A stretch of 57,978 bases of DNA, from NCBI GenBank assembly GCA_009777835.1, contig WRKZ01000004.1, positions 1 to 57,978 of the forward strand, written 5' to 3'. Within the stretch, counting starts at the first letter, position 1. Each line of letters begins with the position of its first letter. Position numbers and translations under genes: made by a program. Under the pieces are notes generated by a model. That model saw only the letters and a list, made by a program, of their open reading frames with translations, had not been told where the DNA came from and searched no databases. The DNA is from Oscillospiraceae bacterium (lineage in GTDB: Bacteria; Bacillota; Clostridia; Oscillospirales; Ruminococcaceae). Shown piece after piece: positions 43,476 to 54,460 of this stretch.

Positions 43476-44010
43476 ATAGAATTACATACTCCTTTATTTT
43501 AGTTGGCGATTTCATTAACGGCAAGCCTGAAGACCGGCAAATTTCGCCCTGCGGCCCTTGTTTAGCTTCTAAAACCTTTTCCTCTCGAATAATCTCGAAT
43601 TGTAAATCCTTCAACTCCTGCCGCAGAACGTCGGCTTTTGTCATGGGTTGAAGAATCAGCCTGAGTTCCGGCGTTTTGAATCGCTCAGGCATATTTGCGA
43701 CGATTTCGGCGATGAGTTCGCCGCCCATTCCCGCTATGACCACATCTTCACAAGGCGGGACTTTTTCGAGCCCGTCAGACTGCAACAGAATCACGTCAAC
43801 CCCTTTATGCGCGACTTCCGTCTCGGCGCGTTCAAGCGGCTTGGGATTGATATCGGTTGCGTATATGAGCGGATTCACCCCTTTTCGTGCCAGATAACAC
43901 GGGAGGAAGGCATGATCGGTCCCCACATCGCAGACGGTGGTGTCATTCCGTATAAATTCGGCGATTTTTTCGAGCCGCGGGGATAGCTTCTTTAGTTTAC
44001 GTTCTTTCAT
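43450..44010 (-). CDS. trmK: tRNA(adenine-22 N1)-methyltransferase TrmK, C-terminally shortened
   Basis: 186 aa versus about 230 in the family. The Rossmann methyltransferase core is intact: TVCDVGTDHAFLPCYLA, YATDINPKPLERAE, EDVVIAGMGGELIAEIV, RLILQPMTKADVLR. After IIREEKVLEA the sequence no longer resembles TrmK (QGPQGEICRSSG, MKSPTKIKEYV) and ends early, so the C-terminal helical domain used for tRNA binding is missing or replaced. The overlap with nif3-like is retained. It is either a functional short form or one with a damaged 3' end. Confidence 0.82.
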   Translation of the reverse strand: MKERKLKKLSPRLEKIAEFIRNDTTVCDVGTDHAFLPCYLARKGVNPLIYATDINPKPLERAETEVAHKGVDVILLQSDGLEKVPPCEDVVIAGMGGELIAEIVANMPERFKTPELRLILQPMTKADVLRQELKDLQFEIIREEKVLEAKQGPQGEICRSSGLPLMKSPTKIKEYVILYVQCKANL

Positions 44011-44064
44011 TAGATTTGATTATACCAGATTTCCGCAATTATTTCAAGAGGTTTTGTTGGGTTT

Positions 44065-44213
44065 AAATGGGGGCTACGCCCCCAAACCCCCTCACCTGCG
44101 GCGGGAAACCCGCCTTGGTTCGCTAAAGAATGGGGGATTCTCCTCCGTTTAAAGGTCGCGTAGCAGGGTCTCCCTGCGGAGCGACAGGGGGTTTGGGGGA
44201 TTCTCCCCCATTT
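44065..44213. repeat. 149-bp element with 28-bp inverted ends
   Basis: The left end (44065-44092, AAATGGGGGCTACGCCCCCA...) and right end (44186-44213) are inverted copies of each other, differing only in the short hairpin loops. The interior holds further G/C stems (GCGGGAAACCCGC; CAGGGTCTCCCTG). It abuts the cardiolipin synthase stop exactly. It encodes no protein. Looks like a MITE- or REPIN-like palindromic element. Confidence 0.72.
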
Positions 44214-45760
44214 CAAAGAAACGGTGCTAACAGTCGGCTGAATCGTTGAAACGCGCGCTTGAATCCGCTCACTTTGTTCAAATCGTCGAGGGTGACTTCC
44301 CTGCACTGTGACAGCGTTTTCTTAAAATCCGCATCGATATCTTCAACGATTTTTCCGCCAAAGAAGCAAATCCCGCACTCATAATGCAAATACAGTGAAC
44401 GATAATCGAGGTTTACCGTCCCCACCATTGCACGTTTTCCGTCAGCCACCAAGTTCTTCGCATGGATAAACCCCGGTGCATACTCGAAAATCCGTACGTT
44501 GTTTTCGCACAGCAAGCGATAATACGACTCGGTACAGGCTTTCACGATACGTTTGTCGGCAACATAAGGGGTGATTATTCGAACATCCGTACCGCTCATC
44601 GCCGCGGTATACAACGCAGAAAGGATTTCGCCGCCACACATCAGATACGGGGTGGTAACATACAGATACTCTTCCGCCCGCAAAATGAAGTTGATGAAGG
44701 TGTGTTCCGCTACGGTAATACGGTCGCGTGGAACGTCTAACATGACGTTTGACACACTTTTCGACTCGGCGGTTGATGATTTATTGTCGTTTTCAACGAC
44801 TATATTAACACTTGGATAAAAATCGCTGTATTCGATTTTTTCCTTGCCTTTGCCGATAAATTCCCACATGGACAGGAACAGTAGAGTCATGTTCCAGGCG
44901 GTGAAACCGTCCACCATAACACCGGAGTCTTTCCAGTGACCGTACATTTCCTTGAGGTTGGCGTACTGGTCGGCGAGGTTGAGTCCGCCGCAAAAGGCGA
45001 GTTTGCCGTCAATAGACACGATTTTCCTGTGATTGCGTGCGTTGATTCGTGCCGAGACGAACGGTCGCACCGGATTAAACAATCGGACTTTTATTCCGGC
45101 TTTCTCCATTTGTGAGCGGAATCGCCGGGGGAGGGGATAAAGGCAACCCGCACCATCGCAAATAAGACGGACATCTATGCCTTCTGCCGCTTTCCGTGCA
45201 AGAACCTCGTAAATACTGTCCCAAACCAGACCTTCTTCGATTATAAAGTATTCGAGGAAGATGTAGCGTTCGGCTTTCTTCATGTGAGCGAGCAGATAGG
45301 CAATTTTTTCTTCCCCCACGGGAAAATACACCGGGTTCTCGGTAATCGCGGGGGAAAACCCTACCGTGTTCTTCAAATAATCCGAAATCAACCGCGAACC
45401 CTTGTCGAGTTGGGGGGCTTGCGCGGAAGCGGGGATTTCGTGGGACAAAGCACGTTCCAGACATTGAGAGTGTGAATGTGCCACCAACATATCGATTTTT
45501 CGCCGATGATAGAAAACGTAGATAATCCCGCCGAAAATCGGCATCAGCATGATAACCGTCACCCATGCCAGCCTGAAAACAGGATGGGATTCCCCGGTTA
45601 CGATGAACAGAGCACAAATCACGCTTAACGCAATCAGTGCGATTGAGGCGGGAAAGTAGATTCGATGAAGCCCGTATACCAACGCCATGAAGAAAATCAC
45701 CTGGAATACCACCAACAAAGCGATTACATTAGCGAATCGGGTTGCGTATTTTATAAACAT
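44213..45760 (-). CDS. cls: Cardiolipin synthase (PLD family)
   Basis: 515 aa. Two or three N-terminal membrane helices, then two phospholipase D motifs: RNHRKIVSIDGKLAFCGGLN and HAKNLVADGKRAMVGTVNLD, each HxKxxxxD. It condenses phosphatidylglycerol or transfers phosphatidyl groups to form cardiolipin. It has no obvious close neighbour with a related function. The ATG is at 45760. Confidence 0.92.
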   Translation of the reverse strand: MFIKYATRFANVIALLVVFQVIFFMALVYGLHRIYFPASIALIALSVICALFIVTGESHPVFRLAWVTVIMLMPIFGGIIYVFYHRRKIDMLVAHSHSQCLERALSHEIPASAQAPQLDKGSRLISDYLKNTVGFSPAITENPVYFPVGEEKIAYLLAHMKKAERYIFLEYFIIEEGLVWDSIYEVLARKAAEGIDVRLICDGAGCLYPLPRRFRSQMEKAGIKVRLFNPVRPFVSARINARNHRKIVSIDGKLAFCGGLNLADQYANLKEMYGHWKDSGVMVDGFTAWNMTLLFLSMWEFIGKGKEKIEYSDFYPSVNIVVENDNKSSTAESKSVSNVMLDVPRDRITVAEHTFINFILRAEEYLYVTTPYLMCGGEILSALYTAAMSGTDVRIITPYVADKRIVKACTESYYRLLCENNVRIFEYAPGFIHAKNLVADGKRAMVGTVNLDYRSLYLHYECGICFFGGKIVEDIDADFKKTLSQCREVTLDDLNKVSGFKRAFQRFSRLLAPFL

Positions 45761-45871
45761 GGTTCTAGTTTTCGCCGTACCGCCTTGATTATACGTATTA
45801 CTCCTTTAATACCTCTGCCGGTCACCTATTATTCCGTGCAGAATATACTGTCAAAAATTTTTAATTTTTTC

Positions 45872-45900
45872 TTGACTTTCACTCTCAAGAGTGATATTCT
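45872..45900 (+). promoter_or_regulatory. Promoter of the cas operon with internal dyad
   Basis: TTGACT (45872-45877) and TATTCT (45895-45900), 17-nt spacer, with TGA upstream of the -10. Within the spacer CACTCT-CA-AGAGTG (45880-45893) is an inverted repeat placed where a repressor would block RNA polymerase. A better TATAAT (45901-45906) has no -35 at a good distance. Confidence 0.62.
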
Positions 45901-45947
45901 TATAATGAGTATAGTTTTTGAAATTAACAAGAAAAGAGGCAAACAAC

Positions 45948-48461
45948 TTGTTGACTTTATGGGGAAAAACGGGAGGTCCGCGATTCGGCGGCGATAATCG
46001 TCTGCCGTTACAAACGCACCTCTCGGACACGGCACATACCGCGGAATTATTGTGGGAATCCTGGGTATCTCCCAATATCAAGCGTTCTGTAATGCCGGAT
46101 TCTGACTTAGCGAAACGCTTGTTTGTGTTTCTGGCGGGAATCCACGATGTGGGAAAAGCCTCCCCGGATTTCCAGGAGCAGCTACCCGGCGGCAAAAAGC
46201 ACGCCCTGCTTTCGTATGCGGTCCTGGAACGGCACGGCTTTGAGGAATCACTCTGTGTTATTGTGGGGGCTCACCACGGCGTTCCTCCAACTGTTAAAGA
46301 AATTAACGACCTTGAATACATAACGTTCGCCCCTGATTGGATTCATGCTCAAGACGCATTGATGGAACGCGCATTAGACTTCTCGGGGTTGAAAAAGAAA
46401 GATATAGCGGAAATTACACTAACTCAGACTACACAGGTGATATTGAGCGGATTGGTCATTATTGCTGACTGGATTGCCAGTAACTCGGATTACTTCCCGG
46501 TAGACGAAACGCGCACCGAGTCACGCCGACAAGCACTCGAGGCGTTTTCGCTGTTGGATTTACCGCCGTGTTGGATTCCGGGTGCGTCCGGCGGTGAAAA
46601 TCTCTATCTTGAAAGATTCGGCATACGTTCTATGCACCCGATTCAGGAGAGCTTGTTAAATATAGTCGAAAACACCGAGCGTCCCGGAATTATCGTGCTG
46701 GAAGCCCCGATGGGCGGAGGCAAAACAGAAGCCGCTTTGGTGGCGGCGGAACTCCTCGCAAACCGGACAGGCAGTCGCGGTGTTTACTTCGCATTGCCTA
46801 CGCAAGCGACTTCAAACGCTATGTTCGGGCGAGTCTTGGACTGGATTAGCAGATTCGATGTGCCAAAGGGCGGGCTTTGCTCGCCCTGCGGAGGAAATTC
46901 GGTACGAATTTCCGGAGCTAGAGAGTATAACGGCAAATACAGCGTTCGGTTGACTCACGGACGTGCGATGTTCAACGACGAGTACAGCTTTTTGAAGGTG
47001 TCCGATAACTCCAATGCAGAGGTACATGAGTGGTTTTCAGGACGAAAGAAGAGTCTGCTTGCCGATTTTGCAGTCGGGACGGTAGACCATATTCTTATGG
47101 CGGGACTGAAACAGAAACATCTTGCGTTGCGTCATTTGGGGTTAGCCGGGAAAGTCGTGGTCATAGACGAGTGTCACGCTTATGACTGCTATATGGAAAG
47201 CTATTTGTTAAGGGCATTGAACTGGCTCGGCGCATACGGAGTCCCCGTGATTGTCTTATCGGCGACCTTACCCGATTCACGCAGACGCGCCGTGATAAAT
47301 GCCTATCTGAATCAAAAGAAAACCGCCGTATTCCCTCAAATGCAATCATACCCTCAGATTACTTATACCGATGCCGATGAAGTCAAGTCTGCTCCGGTTC
47401 AAGCGGGGAGTTCTAAGGAGGTCGCGCTGAATCGCCTATGCCGGGATTCTCTTGTGAACACGTTGGAGTCACTCATGTCCGCCGGCGGATATGCGGGTAT
47501 AATTGTGAACACGGTGCGGCAGGCGCAGGAGTTGTACACGAACATTGTAACGCAATTCGGGGCGGAAAGCGTCACTCTGCTACACGCCGGATTCCTCAAT
47601 CCGGACAGGCTCACCCGCGAGAAGATGTTGATTGAAATGCTCGGCAAGTCATCGCGAAACCGCACCGGGACACAAATTATCATAGGGACGCAGATATTTG
47701 AGCAATCGATGGATATTGATTTCGATGTACTGTTTACCGAACTCTGCCCGATGGACTTGCTGTTACAGCGTATAGGCAGACTTCATCGGCACAACAGGGA
47801 TTCACGCCCCGAGAAACTTTCCCTGCCGACTTGCTATGTAATGGATGCGTCGGAAGGGGCGGCATTTGTATACGACAAAGAACTTCTTGAGAGGACAGCG
47901 TGTGCTTTGCCGGAATCGATTGCGCTCCCGCGCGATATTCCGCGATTGGTTGAAATGGTATACGGTGATTATGAATACAATGCAAAACGCAAGCGGAAAG
48001 CCGAGAGCTTCCAGATAAGCAGGCCTATACTCAAAAGTACGCTTATTGGCTGGCTCGGTGAACGGGGCGAAGCCAACATATCGGAGTCGGGCGCGGAAGC
48101 GACAGTCCGTGACGGCACGGATTCCTTGGAAGTCATAGCAGTTCAAAAACAAGGGGTCTCACTGCATCTGTTCTCGCACATAAATGACGGAATCGTATTA
48201 CCGCGGACTACTCCGGATAACGCTTTAGCCAAGATTATCGCCGGTTGCTTTGTCCGATTACCGGGTCTGTACGGCTCCCAAATCGACGAGGTGATTTCCG
48301 GGTTGGAAAAGTCAATGCGAGCCGAAGGCATAGCGGAGAGTTGGTATGCCTCCTATTGGCTGAAGGGTTCGCTTGTGTTAATTTTTGACGAGGAATGCAA
48401 AGCCACTGTAGGTGAGCATAGTTTTGAATATTCCCGGGAATTGGGGATAAGAAAGGTATGA
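45948..48461 (+). CDS. cas3: CRISPR-associated helicase/nuclease Cas3 (type I-E)
   Basis: 837 aa with the start chosen. HD nuclease domain: FLAGIHDVGKASPDFQ and IVGAHHGVPP. SF2 helicase: Walker A EAPMGGGKTEAALVAAELL, DECHAYDCYMES box, LSATLPDSRR, and motif VI-like MDLLLQRIGRLHRHNRD. Cas3 unwinds and degrades target DNA after Cascade recognition. The frame is open from 45918. TTG at 45948 is preferred because AGAGG lies 8 nt upstream and the protein then begins with the family-typical LTLWGK. The 3' end overlaps cse1 by ATGA. Confidence 0.94.
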   Translation: MLTLWGKTGGPRFGGDNRLPLQTHLSDTAHTAELLWESWVSPNIKRSVMPDSDLAKRLFVFLAGIHDVGKASPDFQEQLPGGKKHALLSYAVLERHGFEESLCVIVGAHHGVPPTVKEINDLEYITFAPDWIHAQDALMERALDFSGLKKKDIAEITLTQTTQVILSGLVIIADWIASNSDYFPVDETRTESRRQALEAFSLLDLPPCWIPGASGGENLYLERFGIRSMHPIQESLLNIVENTERPGIIVLEAPMGGGKTEAALVAAELLANRTGSRGVYFALPTQATSNAMFGRVLDWISRFDVPKGGLCSPCGGNSVRISGAREYNGKYSVRLTHGRAMFNDEYSFLKVSDNSNAEVHEWFSGRKKSLLADFAVGTVDHILMAGLKQKHLALRHLGLAGKVVVIDECHAYDCYMESYLLRALNWLGAYGVPVIVLSATLPDSRRRAVINAYLNQKKTAVFPQMQSYPQITYTDADEVKSAPVQAGSSKEVALNRLCRDSLVNTLESLMSAGGYAGIIVNTVRQAQELYTNIVTQFGAESVTLLHAGFLNPDRLTREKMLIEMLGKSSRNRTGTQIIIGTQIFEQSMDIDFDVLFTELCPMDLLLQRIGRLHRHNRDSRPEKLSLPTCYVMDASEGAAFVYDKELLERTACALPESIALPRDIPRLVEMVYGDYEYNAKRKRKAESFQISRPILKSTLIGWLGERGEANISESGAEATVRDGTDSLEVIAVQKQGVSLHLFSHINDGIVLPRTTPDNALAKIIAGCFVRLPGLYGSQIDEVISGLEKSMRAEGIAESWYASYWLKGSLVLIFDEECKATVGEHSFEYSRELGIRKV

Positions 48462-50083
48462 ACCAAAGTATGAACATAAGTATGGACAAGAAGTTTAACC
48501 TCATTGACGAGCCGTGGCTGATTGCCGAAGATTCGGGCGGCAAGCGAACGGAGCTGTCATTGCGTAACATTTTCGCAAGAGCGCATGAATTGCGTGCGTT
48601 AGCGGGGGAACTCCCTGCACAGGACGTGGCAATTCTGCGGTTGCTGTTGTCAATTATGCACGCTGTGTATACCCGCACCGACGAGTATAAAAAATGCGAC
48701 ATCGTGAAAGAAGCCGCGGATTACTGGAAAGGATTATGGGTTCAAGGGAGTTTCGGCGACGCTATAGACGCTTATCTCACTGACCGGCACGAGCGGTTCT
48801 ATTTGTTCCACCCGGAAAGGCCGTTCTATCAGATAGCTGATGAGTCTGTCTTTCAGGGAAAGACTTACGGAGTCCGCGGTATTATCGGCGATATTTCCGA
48901 GGGCGACAACAAGAAACGGCAATTCGGTGTTCGTCTTGATTCGGACGCTATAGACTATCCGGAAGCGGCACGTTGGCTGATTTACCACAACGCTTTCGAT
49001 GCCACGGTTGAAACTCCGCAGTACAAGGAGCGGGGATTAAGCAAAAAGATGAACATAAGTTGGTGTGGCGAACTTGGGTTGGTTTACGCAGAGGGCAAAA
49101 ACCTCTTCGAGACGCTTATGCTGAATTTCGTACTTTTTTGCGACGGGAAAAAGTGGGAAGACGCAAAGGCGGCATGGGAGAAGGATTCCGAGACTGTGCC
49201 GTTTAACGAACTGCCGTTACCCAAAAGTCAGATTGAGTTGCTCACCTTGCAGTCAAGGCGGATGAAATTAGTCAGAGTCGGTGAAAGAGTCATCGGGATT
49301 CAAAAGGAGGGCGGCGAGCTGTTCGATAAAACGGCAGGCGTGCAAAATCTCGAGCAAATGACCTTATTCCGACAAGATAAAGACGGAAGAGGACTTAATG
49401 TTTATCTGCCTAAAAAGCATCGCGAAGAAGCTCAGTTATGGCGCGGATTTGCCGCATTGGTCGGGAAAGCCGCTAAAACATCAACACCGGGTTTGTTCAA
49501 CTGGATTGAAAACCTGTACGATAAGCGTAATCCGCTGATATCACGTAATGTTTCGGTATGTGCGGCACAAGTTTCATACAAGTCTATGAACGGTTCGGTC
49601 AAAGATGTCTGGGGGGATTCGTTTTCAATCCACACCGGAGTTTTCGCTGAACTTGACGGTAGATGGATTAACGAGATTATCAAGGCAATAGACAGGGTTG
49701 ACAAAATGGTAAGCTGTGTAGGGAAATTAGCTCTTGAAATAGAGAAAGCCGGCGGTTGGAGCGGCGATAAGCCGGAAAACATACAGAAACCCGCACGTGA
49801 ACAGGCATATTCGGCTATAGATTTGCTGTTCAGGAGGTGGCTTGCGGGTATAAATCCCGAAAACCTCGACGCGGACGTGGATGTCGCGGTAGAAGAACTC
49901 CTCGACAATGTGTATCGCGTTCTGCTGAAAGTCGGCGAGGGATTAGTTTCCAATGCCGGAGAAAAGGCTATGGTGGGGCGAATTGTCAACGACAAAGCCA
50001 TTACTGCGGCATCAGCGTTTGTGACGTTCAAATTATTCTTAGGAATGAAAGGAGTGATGCCAAGTGGAAAACCAAAGAAATGA
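48458..50083 (+). CDS. cse1: Cascade large subunit Cse1/Cas8e
   Basis: 541 aa. The N-terminus FNLIDEPWLIAED is the family mark. Other family features include FYLFHPERPFYQIAD and PLPKSQIELLTLQSRRMKLVR. The C-terminal helical bundle follows (AIDLLFRRWLAGINPE). Cse1 reads the PAM and recruits Cas3. Alternative ATGs at 48470 and 48482 exist. The stop overlaps the GTG start of cse2 by 20 nt. Confidence 0.93.
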   Translation: MNQSMNISMDKKFNLIDEPWLIAEDSGGKRTELSLRNIFARAHELRALAGELPAQDVAILRLLLSIMHAVYTRTDEYKKCDIVKEAADYWKGLWVQGSFGDAIDAYLTDRHERFYLFHPERPFYQIADESVFQGKTYGVRGIIGDISEGDNKKRQFGVRLDSDAIDYPEAARWLIYHNAFDATVETPQYKERGLSKKMNISWCGELGLVYAEGKNLFETLMLNFVLFCDGKKWEDAKAAWEKDSETVPFNELPLPKSQIELLTLQSRRMKLVRVGERVIGIQKEGGELFDKTAGVQNLEQMTLFRQDKDGRGLNVYLPKKHREEAQLWRGFAALVGKAAKTSTPGLFNWIENLYDKRNPLISRNVSVCAAQVSYKSMNGSVKDVWGDSFSIHTGVFAELDGRWINEIIKAIDRVDKMVSCVGKLALEIEKAGGWSGDKPENIQKPAREQAYSAIDLLFRRWLAGINPENLDADVDVAVEELLDNVYRVLLKVGEGLVSNAGEKAMVGRIVNDKAITAASAFVTFKLFLGMKGVMPSGKPKK

Positions 50084-50681
50084 CAGATATGTAGGGAGTT
50101 TCGTGGGACGGAAAATAGCTATGTTAGACCGTGAAAGTCCGTCAAGCCAAGCGATGCTCGCCAAGCTCAGACGCGGCATAGGCAAGCACCCGGGGGCATC
50201 CCCCGAAGTCTGGGAGGTTACGTTAGCCGACCTCCGCGATGACTGGTACGCCGGGAACGGCGAACCCGGTTACGCCGAGTATGCGATTCATACGGCATTA
50301 ACGCTGTATGCGTTCCATAGACAGGGCAAGCAGGAGAGCATGAGCGAATCCGGCAAGGACGCAGACGGCAATTACAAGGGATGCTCATTCGGGGCGGCTA
50401 TTGCGAAATTGATTCGCACTGACGAGAATCGTCTGTCGGCGGTTAAACGCAGATTCGATGCAGTCTTAACAGCGGCGAATCTAACAGAGTTGTCACACCA
50501 CGCACGCGGAATCGTGGGACTGCTCAAGGCGGACGGCATCAAAATGGACTATCCTCAATTCGCAAACGATTTGTATTTCTGTCAAATGCGTGATCGGAAG
50601 GATTCCGTGCGGTTGCGCTGGGGCGAAGATTTCTACCGCGTTCTAAATTCAAAAAGAAAGGAAAGTACCGACAATGAGTAA
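50064..50681 (+). CDS. cse2: Cascade small subunit Cse2/CasB
   Basis: 205 aa, all-helical. It starts at GTG 50064 with AAAGGAG 9 nt upstream. Family features are AKLRRGIGKHPGASPEVWE, AIHTALTLYAFHRQG and FAAAIAKLI-like GAAIAKLIRTDENRL. Two copies line the nucleic-acid groove of Cascade. It overlaps cse1 by 20 nt and cas7e by 8 nt. Confidence 0.92.
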   Translation: MENQRNDRYVGSFVGRKIAMLDRESPSSQAMLAKLRRGIGKHPGASPEVWEVTLADLRDDWYAGNGEPGYAEYAIHTALTLYAFHRQGKQESMSESGKDADGNYKGCSFGAAIAKLIRTDENRLSAVKRRFDAVLTAANLTELSHHARGIVGLLKADGIKMDYPQFANDLYFCQMRDRKDSVRLRWGEDFYRVLNSKRKESTDNE

Positions 50682-51759
50682 AGTTTACTTAGACCTACAC
50701 GTAATCCAAAGCGTCCCCCCGAGTTGCCTTAATCGTGATGATACAGGCAGCCCCAAGACTGCGATTTATGGAGGTGTCCGTCGTGCGCGGGTGTCTTCCC
50801 AATCGTGGAAACGTGCAATGCGGCTGATGTTCAAGGAGCATTTCGATGTCTCGGACATAGGAACGCGAACGCTTCGGGTGTTCGACCTCGTCGCCGATGA
50901 AGTCGTCGCCTTGTCGCCGCCGACTCTCACGCGCGAAGAGGCTATGTCTAAAGTGCAGGAAGCACTCAAGGATTTAGTCAAGCCAAGCAAGAAAGACGCA
51001 AATAAATCGGAAGCGTTATTCTTCATAGGCAATCAACAGGCAAAGAACATTGCCAATCTGATTGTGAACGACGATATCGATGGCAAAGAACGCTCAAAGG
51101 CAATTAAGCAGACACTCAAAGAGGATAATGCCGTCGATGTAGCTCTGTTTGGCAGAATGGTCGCCTCTGCCCCTGACCTTAACTGCGATGCCTCCTCACA
51201 GGTCGCTCATGCGATTTCCACCCACCGTGCCGATAACGAGTTCGATTATTTCACCGCTATCGACGATTGCTCCCCTGAAGATACAGCCGGGGCGGGAATG
51301 ATTGGTACGGTTGAGTACACCTCAGCGACCTATTATCGCTACGCAACGGTGGCGGCTCACGAATTGTTCGGGCAGTTGGCGAAAGACGAGATTGCGCTCG
51401 CAAAGGCAATCAGCGAATTTACGCGGGCTTTCGTAAAGGCGTTACCGACGGGTAAGCAGAACACCTTCGCCGCGAATACACAACCGGATGCAGTGGCGAT
51501 TGCTGTTCGTACTGACCAGCCGCTAAACCTGGTCGGGGCGTTCGAGAAACCTATGACAGGCGAGGGATTCGTAGCACGCTCTACAGAAGCGTTGGAGAAG
51601 TATGCACTAAACGCCTACTCCGATTTCAGCAATGCCCCGGAGAAATGTTTCGTTATCGGGCAGTATATGTCCGGTCTCGGTGAACGCCGAACCTTTGACG
51701 ATGCCTTCCTCAATGAGCTTGGGAAAATCGTTGCCGCAAAGGTCAAGGAGGGGGCATGA
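50674..51759 (+). CDS. cas7e: Cascade backbone Cas7e/CasC
   Basis: 361 aa. It begins YLDLHVIQSVPPSCLNRDD and contains YGGVRRARVSSQSWKRAMR and VGAFEKPMTG, characteristic of Cas7e. Six copies form the Cascade backbone on the crRNA. The ribosome site AAAGGAAAG precedes the ATG. Its last bases (ATGA) overlap cas5e. Confidence 0.94.
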   Translation: MSKVYLDLHVIQSVPPSCLNRDDTGSPKTAIYGGVRRARVSSQSWKRAMRLMFKEHFDVSDIGTRTLRVFDLVADEVVALSPPTLTREEAMSKVQEALKDLVKPSKKDANKSEALFFIGNQQAKNIANLIVNDDIDGKERSKAIKQTLKEDNAVDVALFGRMVASAPDLNCDASSQVAHAISTHRADNEFDYFTAIDDCSPEDTAGAGMIGTVEYTSATYYRYATVAAHELFGQLAKDEIALAKAISEFTRAFVKALPTGKQNTFAANTQPDAVAIAVRTDQPLNLVGAFEKPMTGEGFVARSTEALEKYALNAYSDFSNAPEKCFVIGQYMSGLGERRTFDDAFLNELGKIVAAKVKEGA

Positions 51760-52382
51760 GTACTCTTTTGTTGAGGTTGGCGGCTCCGTTGCAATCGTGG
51801 GGATTCGACAGCAAGTTCGAACGCCGAATGACCGCCTCTGCGCCTACCAAGAGCGGCATTGTAGGGCTAATCGCCGCCGCACTCGGGCGACGACGCGATG
51901 AAGCTATTGACGATTTAGCCCGGTTACGGTTTGGAGTCCGCCTTGACCAACCCGGTCAGATTATATGCGATTACCATACGGCGAACTACGGCGGTAAAGA
52001 CGTGTACCAATCGTGGAGATACTACATCTCTGATGGGGTGTTCCTTGTCGGCTTAGAGGGGGATAGTGCGTTTCTGAACTCATTGGAACGTGCCTTGAGA
52101 ACACCTGTGTTCCCGTTGTATTTGGGGCGGCGTTCCTGTCCGCCCGCCGGGAAACTGTGCTTGGGAATCAAGGATTCCCCTTTGAAAGAGGCTCTGCGAA
52201 GTACGGAATGGCTTGCCGGCGAGTATCACCGCGGCAAAAAGCCTTCCGAGAACTTAGAATACCATATCGAAAGCAGGCAAGGCAAGGGAATACGACGGAT
52301 GGTTCAACCGGTCAGCTTTAGTTGGGAACGTCGCCGATATGCAATCGGATATACGGAACATGACGCATTTGGGGAGGTATAG
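51756..52382 (+). CDS. cas5e: Cascade subunit Cas5e/CasD
   Basis: 208 aa. Typical start LLLRLAAPLQSWGFDSKFERR with PTKSGIVGLIAAALG, then YHTANYGGKDV and RRSCPPAGKLCLGI. It caps the 5' handle of the crRNA. It overlaps cas7e and is followed by cas6e after 2 nt. Confidence 0.94.
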   Translation: MSTLLLRLAAPLQSWGFDSKFERRMTASAPTKSGIVGLIAAALGRRRDEAIDDLARLRFGVRLDQPGQIICDYHTANYGGKDVYQSWRYYISDGVFLVGLEGDSAFLNSLERALRTPVFPLYLGRRSCPPAGKLCLGIKDSPLKEALRSTEWLAGEYHRGKKPSENLEYHIESRQGKGIRRMVQPVSFSWERRRYAIGYTEHDAFGEV

Positions 52383-52384
52383 CC

Positions 52385-54365
<1,981 letters not shown>

Positions 54366-54460
54366 AGGGGTGTAGTGTGAGTAGTTACGGCGAATACAAA
54401 GTAAAGGAATTTGTGCTTTTGGTGGTTGACGGAGGGCGGTAAAATCAGGGATTTCCAAGT
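54366..54460 (+). promoter_or_regulatory. CRISPR leader
   Basis: The 95 bp between the cas2 stop and the first repeat is short for a leader. It is A/T-richer near 54400 and carries a weak TTTTGG-N17-TAAAAT promoter-like pair (TAAAAT at 54440-54445). No IHF-like site is recognised. Confidence 0.6.

Noticed and set aside
43495-43560. Plus-strand string reading ISPCGPC, resembling a cytidine deaminase zinc motif
   Set aside because: Only about 20 residues, no further deaminase sequence on either side; likely coincidence.
45905-45997. Short ORF MSIVFEINKKRGKQ... at the start of the cas operon
   Set aside because: It begins inside the promoter region without a ribosome site and overlaps the Cas3 start; Cas3 homology is in the other frame.
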